A DNA stretch of 64,000 nucleotides, from NCBI GenBank assembly GCA_949130485.1, contig OX422204.1, positions 868,001 to 932,000 on the forward strand. Reading direction: 5' to 3'. The DNA comes from Agelas oroides. Taxonomy: Eukaryota; Porifera; Demospongiae; Agelasida; Agelasidae. This document shows, piece by piece, positions 1 through 10,390 of the stretch. The notes under the pieces are model-generated. The model saw only the letters and a list, made by a program, of their open reading frames with translations, ran no database searches and was not told the origin of the DNA. Position numbers and translations under genes: made by a program. Positions within the stretch are counted from its first letter, which is position 1, and the number at the start of each line of letters is the position of its first letter.

Positions 1-699
1 TTTAGGCGTTCTTATTACTGCTGATCTATCCTGGACTGCCCACATAAATATGATATGCACCAAAGCAAGAAGGCTGGTTGGAATGCTCTATAGGCAATTT
101 TACCAAGATGCAGATACTACCACCCTAAAGCAACTCTATGTCTCTAACATCAGACCCCATCTTGAATATGCCTGTCAAGTTTGGGACCCTTACCTACAGA
201 AAGATATAGATATGCTAGAATCAGTTCAGAAGTTTGCCTTGCGAGTCTGTTCAAAACAGTGGGATGCTAGTTATTCTATGTTGTGCAGTAGCCTAAATCT
301 CCCGACTCTCGCTGCCAGGAGAAAGCAGATGAAACTCAGTGTAATGTACAAAATTGTACATGGTCTTGCTGACTTTCCAAATGTTCCCATCTCTGCAAGA
401 GACAACCCTTTCAATCTACGAAGCTTAGCCCCCCATACATTGTCAGGATTTACTGCAAAGACAGACAGCTTTAAGTACTCTTTCTTTCCTCACTCCGTTG
501 AGCTTTGGAATTTACTACCATCTGATGTGGCTCTGGCAAATTATAACTCTTTTAAAAATTCTATTTTAAATATACTTTAACTGTGTAATATTAGATGGGT
601 ACATACCATGTATTAGCGACATGTATGCTATTGTATGTATCCCTGACATGTAATCTCATGCAGAATTATTATACACAAAAAAAAAAAAAAAAAAAAAAA
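1..699 (+). mobile_element. 3' end of a non-LTR (LINE) retrotransposon with poly(A) tail
   Basis: The frame is open from base 2 to a TAA at 578-580 and is cut by the left edge of the window, giving about 192 residues. It begins LGVLITADLSWTAHI, the motif that follows the reverse-transcriptase fingers and palm in CR1/Jockey-type LINEs. It continues with the usual C-terminal region (LYVSNIRPHLEYACQVWDP, then FFPHSVELWNLLP near the end). A 3' UTR of about 100 bp ends in an uninterrupted A run at 677-699, as expected for target-primed insertion. The reading frame has no internal stop, so the copy may be young. The catalytic part lies outside the window. The clade cannot be fixed from this fragment. 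Confidence 0.88.
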
Positions 700-848
700 C
701 AGGCACACAAATGGTGGAACTATTCTGTTTAGAGGGAGGGAGGCACTCATGGTCTATTTCAGTTGGTATTTCTTTTGCTCATGGGAATGGTCTTATGGCT
801 GGTTAGATGGGGAGAGATGGAGGGATGAATGCGCAGATTGTGTAAAGC

Positions 849-1061
849 ACACACACACACACACACTGCTAAAGTACATACACATGGTAGTGGAGATAGC
901 TGTTGGACAATATCAGTTTCTGTGAGGAGGTGGGTAGTGTTGTGACGCTGTCCCTTTTCACTTCATCACGTGTACACATTAAAACTGTCTGCATACTGAT
1001 TGGCTAATAGTGATGAGTTTTCAGACAACCAACCAGTTTACAGTAAGCCAACTTGATAATA

Positions 1062-1157
<96 letters not shown>
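849..1157. repeat. (CA)n microsatellites
   Basis: A short CA run lies at about 849-871 and a long, almost pure CA run of about 95 bp at 1064-1157. The 68-codon minus-strand frame across the long run is only a Cys-Val repeat and is not a gene. Confidence 0.95.
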
Positions 1158-1158
<1 letters not shown>

Positions 1159-1500
1159 GGCACTGGAGTAGTTAAATTACAGAAGAGATCAAAAAGCCAC
1201 AGTAGACATAGTGCAAGTTTATTGTAAGCTTGGTGGCTAGCCAATCAAATTGCAGAAATGTTTCAGTTCTGATTGGCTGAACCCAGCTGTTGTTGAAGCC
1301 ACTGAAAGCCATACTTGTGGGTTAATGAGCGACTATTGTCCAGTCCCCCAGAAACCACCACTAATTGGAGACAGAAGTCTGTGGTCATGAAATCATCAAA
1401 TTAGTCCACCCCCTCATCCCCAACATACAGCATTTCCCAGAGAAAAAAATATATACACCATCCTCTTCCTGGCTTGGCCACAAGAAGGAACAGTTACTGG

Positions 1501-1610
1501 CGACTCTAGCCTCTAGCCTCGTACCCAGGCTCCTCCCCATGCCGAAAAGTGGGGACACTCTAAAGCCTTTTCGGCATGGGGAGGAGCCTGGGTACAAGGC
1601 TAGTCGACTC
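1501..1610. mobile_element. Palindromic MITE-like element
   Basis: The left arm (1514-1549, starting TAGCCTCGTACCCAGGCTCC) is repeated in inverse orientation at 1567-1602 with one or two mismatches, around an 18-bp centre. The short direct repeat CGACTC at 1501-1506 and 1605-1610 could be a target-site duplication. This is the first of many elements here with ends resembling TAG(C/T)CTCG..CCCAG. Confidence 0.7.
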
Positions 1611-1785
1611 CACTTCTCAAGCGTTAAAATTGTACTCCCTCATATGCACATATGCAAACTGATACTGTCATGTCACACTATTCAAAGCGAGGAGTGAACA
1701 CTTTTGTAAGCGGCCTCGTTCCCAGACCAACGGAGGCTAGTGTGTAACACCCTCATTGTAGCAACTAGTCTATACTTCCACGTAC

Positions 1786-1935
1786 CTTCATGGAGCCTGG
1801 GGATGTGCAGTTCTTTGATCAGATTCATACTTTCAGAAACAAGAGTTGAGTTGTTACATTGCATGGTCGGCTGTTGTTGAGGTGGGTCACTAGGCCCCGG
1901 TCCTGTGCAAGCTTTCTCACAGGACTTGTCACAAG
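1786..1935 (-). other. Possible exon, Cys-rich (unidentified)
   Basis: On the minus strand a good acceptor (CATCCACAG) precedes a 150-bp open stretch that ends at a donor (GAAG|GTACGT). It would encode CDKSCEKACTGPGP followed by a Gln/Asn-rich part and LIKELHIPRLHE. The C..C..CTGPGP spacing recalls furin-like Cys-rich modules, but I cannot join it to neighbouring exons. Part of the same DNA (about 1848-1893) is repeated at about 2006-2049, which lowers the coding case. Confidence 0.25.
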
Positions 1936-2408
1936 CTGTGGATGAGAGGGAAACCAGACATCAGTCACATGACCACCACATGGTAGTCACATGACAGTGT
2001 ACGGGTTGTTACATTGCATGGTCGACTATTGTGTGAGGTGGGTCACTAGAACACACATACTCTGGTTCTAGCAAGTGGTCTTATCAGGTGTGGCAAACCT
2101 GAGCGAGGAGCAAATTGCTGATTTAGTATTTCGTCATGGCACACAAATCATACAGAGGTAGGTGATCACGTGTGCAGACAATCTGCAGCCATTTCTCCAC
2201 TTGACGGAGGCAGGAGATGATGAGAGTCAATATTAGAATCTATGAAACCTACAACTTCTATAGTTTTACATACAGAGGTAAATATGCTTTACACTCTCAG
2301 CATGATGTAAGTCGTGGTCCCAAACCGAAAACAAAACCCAACAAAATCACTTTCAGTATCACATTATACTGGAAGTGACATATGCATCAGATGAGGTCTG
2401 GAGACGGA

Positions 2409-2540
2409 GAGACTACTAGCTTAAGCAGGACGCTCTAAAGTCTTTAGTAATCTAGAGACTACTAGCTTAAGCAGGACGCTCGCCTTCAGTAATCTAGAGA
2501 CTACTAGCTTAAGCAGGACGCTCTAAAGCCTTTAGCATTC
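2409..2540. repeat. Three imperfect copies of a ~50-bp tandem repeat
   Basis: The string GAGACTACTAGCTTAAGCAG followed by GACGCTC occurs three times (about 2409, 2455 and 2505), with spacers of the CTAAAG(T/C)CTTTAG(T/C)A type. No coding signal is seen. Confidence 0.85.
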
Positions 2541-2821
2541 TAAATATAAATTTAAGACTGATAGCCATCTTAAACAACCTTACCTACATGTACAAAAGTT
2601 GACACATTCCAATGATAATTTTGGGGTGCAAATTGCCTCACAAAGCCAGTTTGATTGGCTCTATTCATGCACACAGAGCAGTGGCAACCACAGTTGGCAT
2701 GGCAAGCCTTAGCAACCCCCACACATTGATATTATGTTGGCATGGCAACCGCAAGAACAGACTATTACCCACAACAGATGATAAGCCATGCATTATTGTG
2801 CCACACACACCCGTATAACAG

Positions 2822-5800
2822 GTAATGGGAGACCAGGACAGTGACATAATCATTGTACACACACCAGTAACTGGTAAGGGGAGACGGACTAGAAACACTG
2901 TACCACAGAAGAAGAGAGAAGTTCTCTTTGAAGGAAGCCAGAGAGGGCAGCCAACCCTCAACATAGCTATCAAGTGGCTAGTAATGTGGTTGACAGCTCA
3001 GCATGAAGACGTCCTGCTAACAGACACAACATTGTCCCACTTCACACAATCCACTCCAAGGTAGTCTCTGCCTCCCCCTCCCCCTCCTTAGCGAAAGCCC
3101 GAGAACAACAGTAGGTACATGTACATCCAAGTGTACGTATATGTGTGTGTGTGCGTGTGCGTGTGTGTACCGTGTATTTGTGTGTGTGTGCGCGCACGTG
3201 TGTGTGCATTTTTGAAACCATGTTGTGTGTGCGCGTGTGCGCATGTTCATGTGTGTCAGAAGTTGAAGCAAGTACTTTAGCCATTAAAATAAATGATAAA
3301 AATATTATGATACTTTTGCTGCTTGTACTGCAGCAATGGTTTAGTGGAGGTACATCAGAAGGGGGTTGCCTGTGACTTGATACCACCACTGCATGGGGGG
3401 TGGATAATAGTCTGGGAATGAGACTGGTTAGACGCATACACACCATATCTTGGTAAGTGTGCTTAATTAGTCGATGGGAAGCAAATTAGATGCACAATGC
3501 GAAGCCAAGTGCTTGAGCTGTTACTTGGAACCACGTGATGGAACTTGCGCCATACAGAGGTCATCTTGTTGTAAGCCTGCTGCAAGGTGATACCCCCAAA
3601 TTGGCTCATGGTTTATTTAGAGACAAATTTGTTGGACAAAATTGGCAAGCCATTGTTGTTCAGTTTTGATAACTTGTCCGCAAGAATTTGGTGCATATGG
3701 GACAATGTACATAACTGAGGTATCCTTCCCCATTTGGAACACCAGGTCTAATCTCTGTCCCAGACCACATACCATACCCTTCACCTCCACACCCTTTCTC
3801 TCGTGAGAGGTTCTGGGCGTAAGACTACACCAGGCGTTAATGTGGTGGCAGCCCTCCATGCCCCCCACTGCGTAGCCTGACACATTTTAGGGCAAGAACT
3901 AATGGAATGTTCTGATTGGTTAACTAGTGGAGTGTTCTGATTGGTTCACTAGTGGAGTGTTCTGATTGGTTAACTAGTGGAGTGTTCTGATTGGTTCACT
4001 AGTGGAGTGTTCTGATTGGTTAACTAGTGGAGTGTTCTGATTGGTTAACTAGTGGAGTGTTCTGATTGGTTAACTAGTGGAGTGTTCTGATTGGTTCACT
4101 AGTGGAGTGTTCTGATTGGTTCACTAGTGGATTGGTTAGCTATGGAATGTTCTCATTGGTTCACTAAACAGATGTATACCCAGTCTGTTCCTGGCCCCTA
4201 GTCCCCTCCTCCCCAGCTACTTGCAGAACAGAAAGGTGAACAGTATGTCAGTGACCTCACCTACTGCAAAAGACGACCAAGTTGAAAGTGCCCAGTATGT
4301 AGGCTCATTGGCTGCTACACACCTTCTAAGTGCAGTGGTATTGTGTTCAATGGCTCCCAAGAATCTCTATATATTGATAGTCCCTTCCTGCCTCCCTTTG
4401 CCAGTGTGGAGGTGCTGAGCTGCCTAACCTGTGATAAACTTGTCAAATGATATAACGTGTTTACACTTTCAGCTTGGCTACCAACAGCAGGTGGAGGGTA
4501 GTGTTGGTCCAAACATTTCCTTGTGACCCTCCAACAGTCATTTACAACTTTGCTCATTTCCAGACTGCTATTGTACATACACCTTCCTCTTCTGCAAGCT
4601 ACAAACAACGAGGGAGGGGACTGGGGACCTGGGAACTGGCTACTTTTAAATGAGACCATATTGACTGTTGCTAGCAAGGCACTATCATTTTCACACATCA
4701 CATCACAGAAACCCCTCAACCATAGAGTGTAATACACACATGATCAGTTTGCATTCGTTGTCATGGTTATGATCAGTTGCCATGGTAATGATTGGTTGCC
4801 ATGGTTATGGCATCTCAAAGACTATCTGTAGAGAAGCCATTGAGCTGCCATTCATGTGCCTGGGTTTATTGTTTTACTGTAGGCCAGACCAAATAAATTA
4901 TGTTACCCAAGTTTTATTTTCTTTGTGACCCACAACACAAAACACCTAATTAAAGTGAGTGTGAAGTCCATGTAATTGTTAACATACAAAACGTTGTGGA
5001 CCAATCAGATTTGAGCATTTGGTCACATGATCAACTATAACCAATCATGTGTGCGGTCCCCATGGGAATTGGTGTTGCAATGCTCTAAGAGCTGTCAATT
5101 ATCTCACCACTTACCCGTACCCTCCTTGGACATGATTAGCATGACTTCATCCGCCTTGTACGGCACTATTTGCACACAGTGGCGTCCATATTAGAAAGAG
5201 ATCCCTATCGCCTCTTCCATATCTTATGAGAGGCGAATTTGAAGCCATTCAGAGTTTGTGCAAGTTATCTCGTTCCCAGCCCCCCCACGCAGCTCTCTTT
5301 TTCTCAGTCTACTGCCCAGTTTGTCACTTATGTGCTAGTCTACCGCACGCAACAGAATGCTGAGTGGGGGACCTGGGAATGAAGAAGCTAAGAGTTCTTG
5401 ACAGAGAGAGAGAGGGCTAATTAGGTAGCCTCGTTGCTCATTTCCTCTTCCATGCGCGGGAGAAAGAGCCTGGGTACGAGGCTTAGGGTTAGGGTGAATC
5501 AAATTGCCATCCCCAAGTGTGTAGGTTTATCCTTCGACTATGTACACATTTGCTTAGAGTAAGTGAACATTTTTATTTCTGGGAACAGGAAGGAATTGTT
5601 ATGGTATATTTTCCACCTCATTGGTCCCGTAGCTCGTGGGGAACATGAGGTTATACGCATGATCGGAGGCTCGTACACAGACCCACAGTGTACATCAATA
5701 CTTTCGTTCACTTAATTTTCTTCACTTATTAACAAAGTTGTCTTGTCACAACTGACGACTGACAAACGCCTCCACATACCCTAGAGTAAGATAGGATGGT

Positions 5801-6838
5801 CTATATGATGCACGCACTGCGACATTATAGCATTTCGACTTTGATCAAATCGTCATAACAACAAATTCATCCTCCTGCGAAACAGCCTAGACTGCTTAGA
5901 AAGACGAAATAGAGGAGAGTGATAAAGCCGGGAATCAAATGGGCGTTTTCCTCACTTTCTTCTATTTTCACCTCACACCATTAAAATGCCTTTAGCCTAG
6001 ACTGATTTCAACCCTCATTTATGTCGTTAGTAGACAGCTGGAAGAGCCAAGAGGGTCGACTGACCTCTCTCATGCTGTCCAAGAGGCAGTCGTCACGGTC
6101 ATTGCAGGTCTAGGTATTGCTTCCCTGGAGCCTCACAATGAAACTAAGAAAGTAGATTTATTGAGGATTTTGGATCTTTGTGGGGATTAAATTGGAACTA
6201 TAAGAGGTAAACTTGAGATGAGGATGTAACTGGACTTCCTGTTCATCTTTCTCCCCAGCCAAGTCTGCTGGAAGGTTCCAAACTGGGAGAGCTTATATGT
6301 TCAACAGACAAGGCATTTGCTGAACTAGTAAGTTTTCTCCCTCTCCCTTCCTCCCTCTTCCTTCCCATCCTCACCCTCCTCCCTCCCTCCCTCCCTCCCT
6401 CCCTCCCTCCCTCCCTCCCTCCCTCACTCCCTCCCTCCCTCCCTCCCTCCCTCCCTCCCTCCCTCACTCCCTCCCTCCCTCCCTCCCTCACTCCCTCCCT
6501 CCCTCCCTCCCTCCCTCCCTCCCTCCCTCCTTCCCTCCACCTGTCTAGTCTGGAGTCGCTCCTCCTCCCCTCCCGGGCCTCACCCCTCCCTCACACCCTC
6601 CAACCAGAGTCCCCTTTCTCAACCATCCCTATTTCTCAATCCCTAGTGCCTCTATTCTAGTGCCAGTTAAGAGTGGAGTGAGGGGAGCACCATATAATTT
6701 TTCTAATATAGTGAATCGTTGTAATATTGAAATATTTGAGTGACCCACATGCACTATCCTACAGTGCAATCATCCGGTGGATCGCTACTACCAAGACAGT
6801 GGACAACAGAGAATGATCCTCAATGTCAGCGTCGGGGG
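2822..6838 (+). CDS. Unidentified multi-exon gene, partial, truncated by the assembly gap
   Basis: Four possible exons fit together in phase: 2822-3060, 6031-6151, 6259-6327 and 6765 to the gap at 6838. All have AG acceptors (CTCCCCAG before 6259, CCTACAG before 6765). Donors are AAG|GTAGTC, AAA|GTAGAT and CTA|GTAAGT. The first encodes DQDSDIIIVHTPVTGKGRR (an acidic patch followed by IIIV, like a SUMO-interacting motif) and IKWLVMWLTAQHEDVLL. The next encodes DLSHAVQEAVVTVIAGLGIA. The third encodes LLEGSKLGELICSTDKAFAE. The last starts CNHPVDRYYQDSGQQ and stops in N. I do not recognise the family. Small extra exons between 3060 and 6031 are possible. The matching phases and helical character support a gene, but each exon alone is weak. 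Confidence 0.4.
3140..3250. repeat. (TG/CG)n simple repeat
   Basis: This is alternating purine-pyrimidine DNA (GTGTGTGTGCGTGTGCGTG and similar) with CG steps, so it could form Z-DNA. The Val/Cys/Arg-rich frames across it are not genes. Confidence 0.85.
3748..3835. mobile_element. Degenerate palindromic MITE-like element
   Basis: GTCTAATCTCTGTCCCAGACC near the left end is loosely inverted in GGTTCTGGGCGTAAGACTA near the right end. This matches the TAGTCTCG-NNCCAGACC family elsewhere in the window, but it is eroded. Confidence 0.4.
3902..4160. repeat. 25-bp tandem repeat, about 10 copies
   Basis: The unit is AGTGGAGTGTTCTGATTGGT plus TAACT or TCACT, so two variants alternate. The outer copies are degenerate (AATGGAATG on the left, GGATTGGTTAGC on the right). 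Each unit carries ATTGG (CCAAT on the other strand), so the array is also a row of CCAAT boxes. Confidence 0.93.
5115..5165 (-). other. Possible short minus-strand exon (unidentified)
   Basis: Between an acceptor (GCAAATAG) and a strong donor (ACGG|GTAAGTGG) a 51-bp open stretch encodes PYKADEVMLIMSKEGTG. I found no partner exons. A chance frame is possible. Confidence 0.2.
5268..5484. mobile_element. Two adjacent palindromic MITE-like elements
   Basis: One has CTCGTTCCCAGCCCCCCCAC at about 5268 and its loose inverse GTGGGGGACCTGGGAATGA at about 5366-5384. The second runs from TAGCCTCGTTGC (about 5426) to GCCTGGGTACGAGGCTTA (about 5468-5485). Both end in the same family sequence as the 1514-1602 element. 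Confidence 0.55.
5490..6030. other. No recognised feature
   Basis: This is ordinary single-copy-looking DNA. I see no exon with both splice sites and a good frame, no RNA gene and no clear repeat. It may be intron of the partial gene around it. Confidence 0.5.
6378..6535. repeat. (CTCC)n simple repeat
   Basis: About 155 bp of almost pure CTCC tetranucleotide with three CACT interruptions. It would lie in the intron between the possible exons ending at 6327 and starting at 6765. Confidence 0.95.
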
Positions 6839-7038
6839 NNNNNNNNNNNNNNNNNNNNNNNNNNNNNNNNNNNNNNNNNNNNNNNNNNNNNNNNNNNNNN
6901 NNNNNNNNNNNNNNNNNNNNNNNNNNNNNNNNNNNNNNNNNNNNNNNNNNNNNNNNNNNNNNNNNNNNNNNNNNNNNNNNNNNNNNNNNNNNNNNNNNNN
7001 NNNNNNNNNNNNNNNNNNNNNNNNNNNNNNNNNNNNNN
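6839..7038. other. Assembly gap of exactly 200 N
   Basis: The round size indicates a scaffolder's fixed spacer rather than a measured gap. The left side stops inside an apparent exon and the right side begins in telomeric repeat. Confidence 0.97.
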
Positions 7039-7428
7039 CTAACCCTAACCCTAACCCCCCTAACCCCTAACCCCTAACCCTAACCCTAACCCTAACCCAA
7101 CACTAACCCTAACCCTAACCCTAACCCTAACCCTAACCCTAACCCCTAACCCTAACCCTAACCCTAACCCTAACCCTAACCCTAACCCTAACCCTAACCC
7201 TAACCCTAACCCTAACCCTAACCCTAACCCTAACCCTAACCCTAACCCTAACCCTAACCCTAACCCTAACCCTAACCCTAACCCTAACCCTAACCCTAAC
7301 CCTAACCCTAACCCTAACCCTAACCCTAACCCTAACCCTAACCCTAACCCTAACCCTAACCCTAACCCTAACCCTAACCCTAACCCTAACCCTAACCCTA
7401 ACCCTAACCCTAACCCTAACCCTAACCC
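7039..7428. repeat. Telomeric repeat array (CCCTAA)n
   Basis: About 390 bp of CCCTAA, the complement of TTAGGG. The first 100 bp have variants (CCCCCCTAA, CCCCTAA, CCCAACACTAA) and the rest is nearly perfect. The C-rich strand reads 5' to 3' to the right, the orientation of a true left chromosome end. The Gly-Leu and Arg-Val frames across it are not genes. Confidence 0.96.
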
Positions 7429-10034
7429 TTTGCCCCAACCCCCTTTCAATCAATTAACTATTAACACCAAACCCCCCCAACACTTTGCCCCAACCCCCTT
7501 TCAATCAATTAACTATTAACACCAAACCCCCCCAACACTTTGCCCCAACCCCCTTTCAATCAATTAACTATTAACACCAAACCCCCCCAACACTTTGCCC
7601 CAACCCCCTTTCAATCAATTAACTATTAACACCAAACCCCCCCAACACTTTGCCCCAACCCCCTTTCAATCAATTAACTATTAACACCAAACCCCCCCAA
7701 CACTTTGCCCCAACCCCCTTTCAATCAATTAACTATTAACACCAAACCCCCCCAACACTTTGCCCCAACCCCCTTTCAATCAATTAACTATTAACACCAA
7801 ACCCCCCCAACACTTTGCCCCAACCCCCTTTCAATCAATTAACTATTAACACCAAACCCCCCCAACACTTTGCCCCAACCCCCTTTCAATCAATTAACTA
7901 TTAACACCAAACCCCCCCAACACTTTGCCCCAACCCCCTTTCAATCAATTAACTATTAACACCAAACCCCCCCAACACTTTGCCCCAACCCCCTTTCAAT
8001 CAATTAACTATTAACACCAAACCCCCCCAACACTTTGCCCCAACCCCCTTTCAATCAATTAACTATTAACACCAAACCCCCCCAACACTTTGCCCCAACC
8101 CCCTTTCAATCAATTAACTATTAACACCAAACCCCCCCAACACTTTGCCCCAACCCCCTTTCAATCAATTAACTATTAACACCAAACCCCCCCAACACTT
8201 TGCCCCAACCCCCTTTCAATCAATTAACTATTAACACCAAACCCCCCCAACACTTTGCCCCAACCCCCTTTCAATCAATTAACTATTAACACCAAACCCC
8301 CCCAACACTTTGCCCCAACCCCCTTTCAATCAATTAACTATTAACACCAAACCCCCCCAACACTTTGCCCCAACCCCCTTTCAATCAATTAACTATTAAC
8401 ACCAAACCCCCCCAACACTTTGCCCCAACCCCCTTTCAATCAATTAACTATTAACACCAAACCCCCCCAACACTTTGCCCCAACCCCCTTTCAATCAATT
8501 AACTATTAACACCAAACCCCCCCAACACTTTGCCCCAACCCCCTTTCAATCAATTAACTATTAACACCAAACCCCCCCAACACTTTGCCCCAACCCCCTT
8601 TCAATCAATTAACTATTAACACCAAACCCCCCCAACACTTTGCCCCAACCCCCTTTCAATCAATTAACTATTAACACCAAACCCCCCCAACACTTTGCCC
8701 CAACCCCCTTTCAATCAATTAACTATTAACACCAAACCCCCCCAACACTTTGCCCCAACCCCCTTTCAATCAATTAACTATTAACACCAAACCCCCCCAA
8801 CACTTTGCCCCAACCCCCTTTCAATCAATTAACTATTAACACCAAACCCCCCCAACACACTGCCCCAACCCCCTTTCAATCAATTAACTATTAACACCAA
8901 ACCCCCCCAACACACTGCCCCAACCCCCTTTCAATCAATTAACTATTAACACCAAACCCCCCCAACACACTGCCCCAACCCCCTTTCAATCAATTAACTA
9001 TTAACACCAAACCCCCCCAACACACTGCCCCAACCCCCTTTCAATCAATTAACTATTAACACCAAACCCCCCCAACACACTGCCCCAACCCCCTTTCAAT
9101 CAATTAACTATTAACACCAAACCCCCCCAACACACTGCCCCAACCCCCTTTCAATCAATTAACTATTAACACCAAACCCCCCCAACACACTGCCCCAACC
9201 CCCTTTCAATCAATTAACTATTAACACCAAACCCCCCCAACACACTGCCCCAACCCCCTTTCAATCAATTAACTATTAACACCAAACCCCCCCAACACAC
9301 TGCCCCAACCCCCTTTCAATCAATTAACTATTAACACCAAACCCCCCCAACACACTGCCCCAACCCCCTTTCAATCAATTAACTATTAACACCAAACCCC
9401 CCCAACACACTGCCCCAACCCCCTTTCAATCAATTAACTATTAACACCAAACCCCCCCAACACACTGCCCCAACCCCCTTTCAATCAATTAACTATTAAC
9501 ACCAAACCCCCCCAACACACTGCCCCAACCCCCTTTCAATCAATTAACTATTAACACCAAACCCCCCCAACACACTGCCCCAACCCCCTTTCAATCAATT
9601 AACTATTAACACCAAACCCCCCCAACACACTGCCCCAACCCCCTTTCAATCAATTAACTATTAACACCAAACCCCCCCAACACACTGCCCCAACCCCCTT
9701 TCAATCAATTAACTATTAACACCAAACCCCCCCAACACTTTGCCCCAACCCCCTTTCAATCAATTAACTATTAACACCAAACCCCCCCAACACACTGCCC
9801 CAACCCCCTTTCAATCAATTAACTATTAACACCAAACCCCCCCAACACACTGCCCCAACCCCCTTTCAATCAATTAACTATTAACACCAAACCCCCCCAA
9901 CACACTGCCCCAACCCCCTTTCAATCAATTAACTATTAACACCAAACCCCCCCAACACTTTGCCCCAACCCCCTTTCAATCAATTAACTATTAACACCAA
10001 ACCCCCCCAACACTTCGCCCCAACCACCTTTCAG
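7429..10034. repeat. 55-bp subtelomeric satellite, about 48 copies
   Basis: The unit contains TTTGCCCCAACCCCC, then TTTCAATCAATTAACTATTA, then ACACCAAACCCCCCC. Copies are almost identical. There are two variants that differ only at CACTTTGCC versus CACACTGCC. About 26 TTT-type copies come first, next to the telomere. Then come 16 ACA-type copies (from about 8856), one TTT-type (9736), three ACA-type, one TTT-type and a last copy with TTCG. The array starts directly after the last CCCTAA unit. Repeats are contiguous without spacers, so it is not a CRISPR array. Confidence 0.96.
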
Positions 10035-10390
10035 TAGTTCGTCGCTAATATATGTAAGTAAATGGCGGGCCCGTAGGGCCCGCCATTTACTTACATATAT
10101 AAGCGGCGCCACATCATGCTGTAGGCAGGATGAGGCGCCGCGTATTACACTGCGCATTTCGCACTGCGGCGAAGCAGCATCGCGCCGCAGGCACAAAGCA
10201 ATGCAGCAGTGTTTCCGTAAGCGTTTAGCGCTCTACGGCGACGAATTACGCCTAACGCGCTCAGCGACGATTCATTGCCTATCTCAGTCAGCATTTAGCG
10301 GTTTGCGGCGTCGCATTGTTCCAAACTCGCGTTGCGACCATTTCTTATTTAAGTAAGCATTTAGCGTGGTTTGACGACGCCACATTGGAC
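10035..10390. other. CpG-rich hairpin block between two satellites
   Basis: This is a single-copy-looking, CpG-rich stretch. It holds three successive inverted repeats. The first is 10048-10072 with 10076-10100 (25-bp perfect arms, 3-nt loop). The second is GCGGCGCC at 10103-10110 with GGCGCCGC at 10134-10141. The third is CTGCGGCG at 10164-10171 with CGCCGCAG at 10183-10190. They are followed by three degenerate direct repeats starting GTAAGCGTTTAGCG (10217), GTCAGCATTTAGCG (10287) and GTAAGCATTTAGCG (10353). The 70-codon minus frame across it has no support as a gene. Confidence 0.85.

Noticed and set aside
3617..3883. An 88-codon minus frame with a fairly protein-like composition
   Set aside because: Half of it lies in a degenerate palindromic element and no splice partner or family was recognised.
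6740..7077. Frames running through the N gap
   Set aside because: The residues are unknown; the frames exist only because N does not give stops.
7060..7453. Gly-Leu and Arg-Val repeat frames
   Set aside because: Translations of the CCCTAA telomeric array.
7429..10034. CRISPR array
   Set aside because: Repeats are contiguous with no spacers, and the sequence is eukaryotic.
10048..10190. tRNA or other structured RNA gene in the hairpin block
   Set aside because: The stems do not fit a cloverleaf and no A/B box pair was seen; it is kept as a structured DNA block.
9984..10196. A 70-codon minus frame
   Set aside because: It spans the satellite edge and the hairpin block; no support beyond being open.
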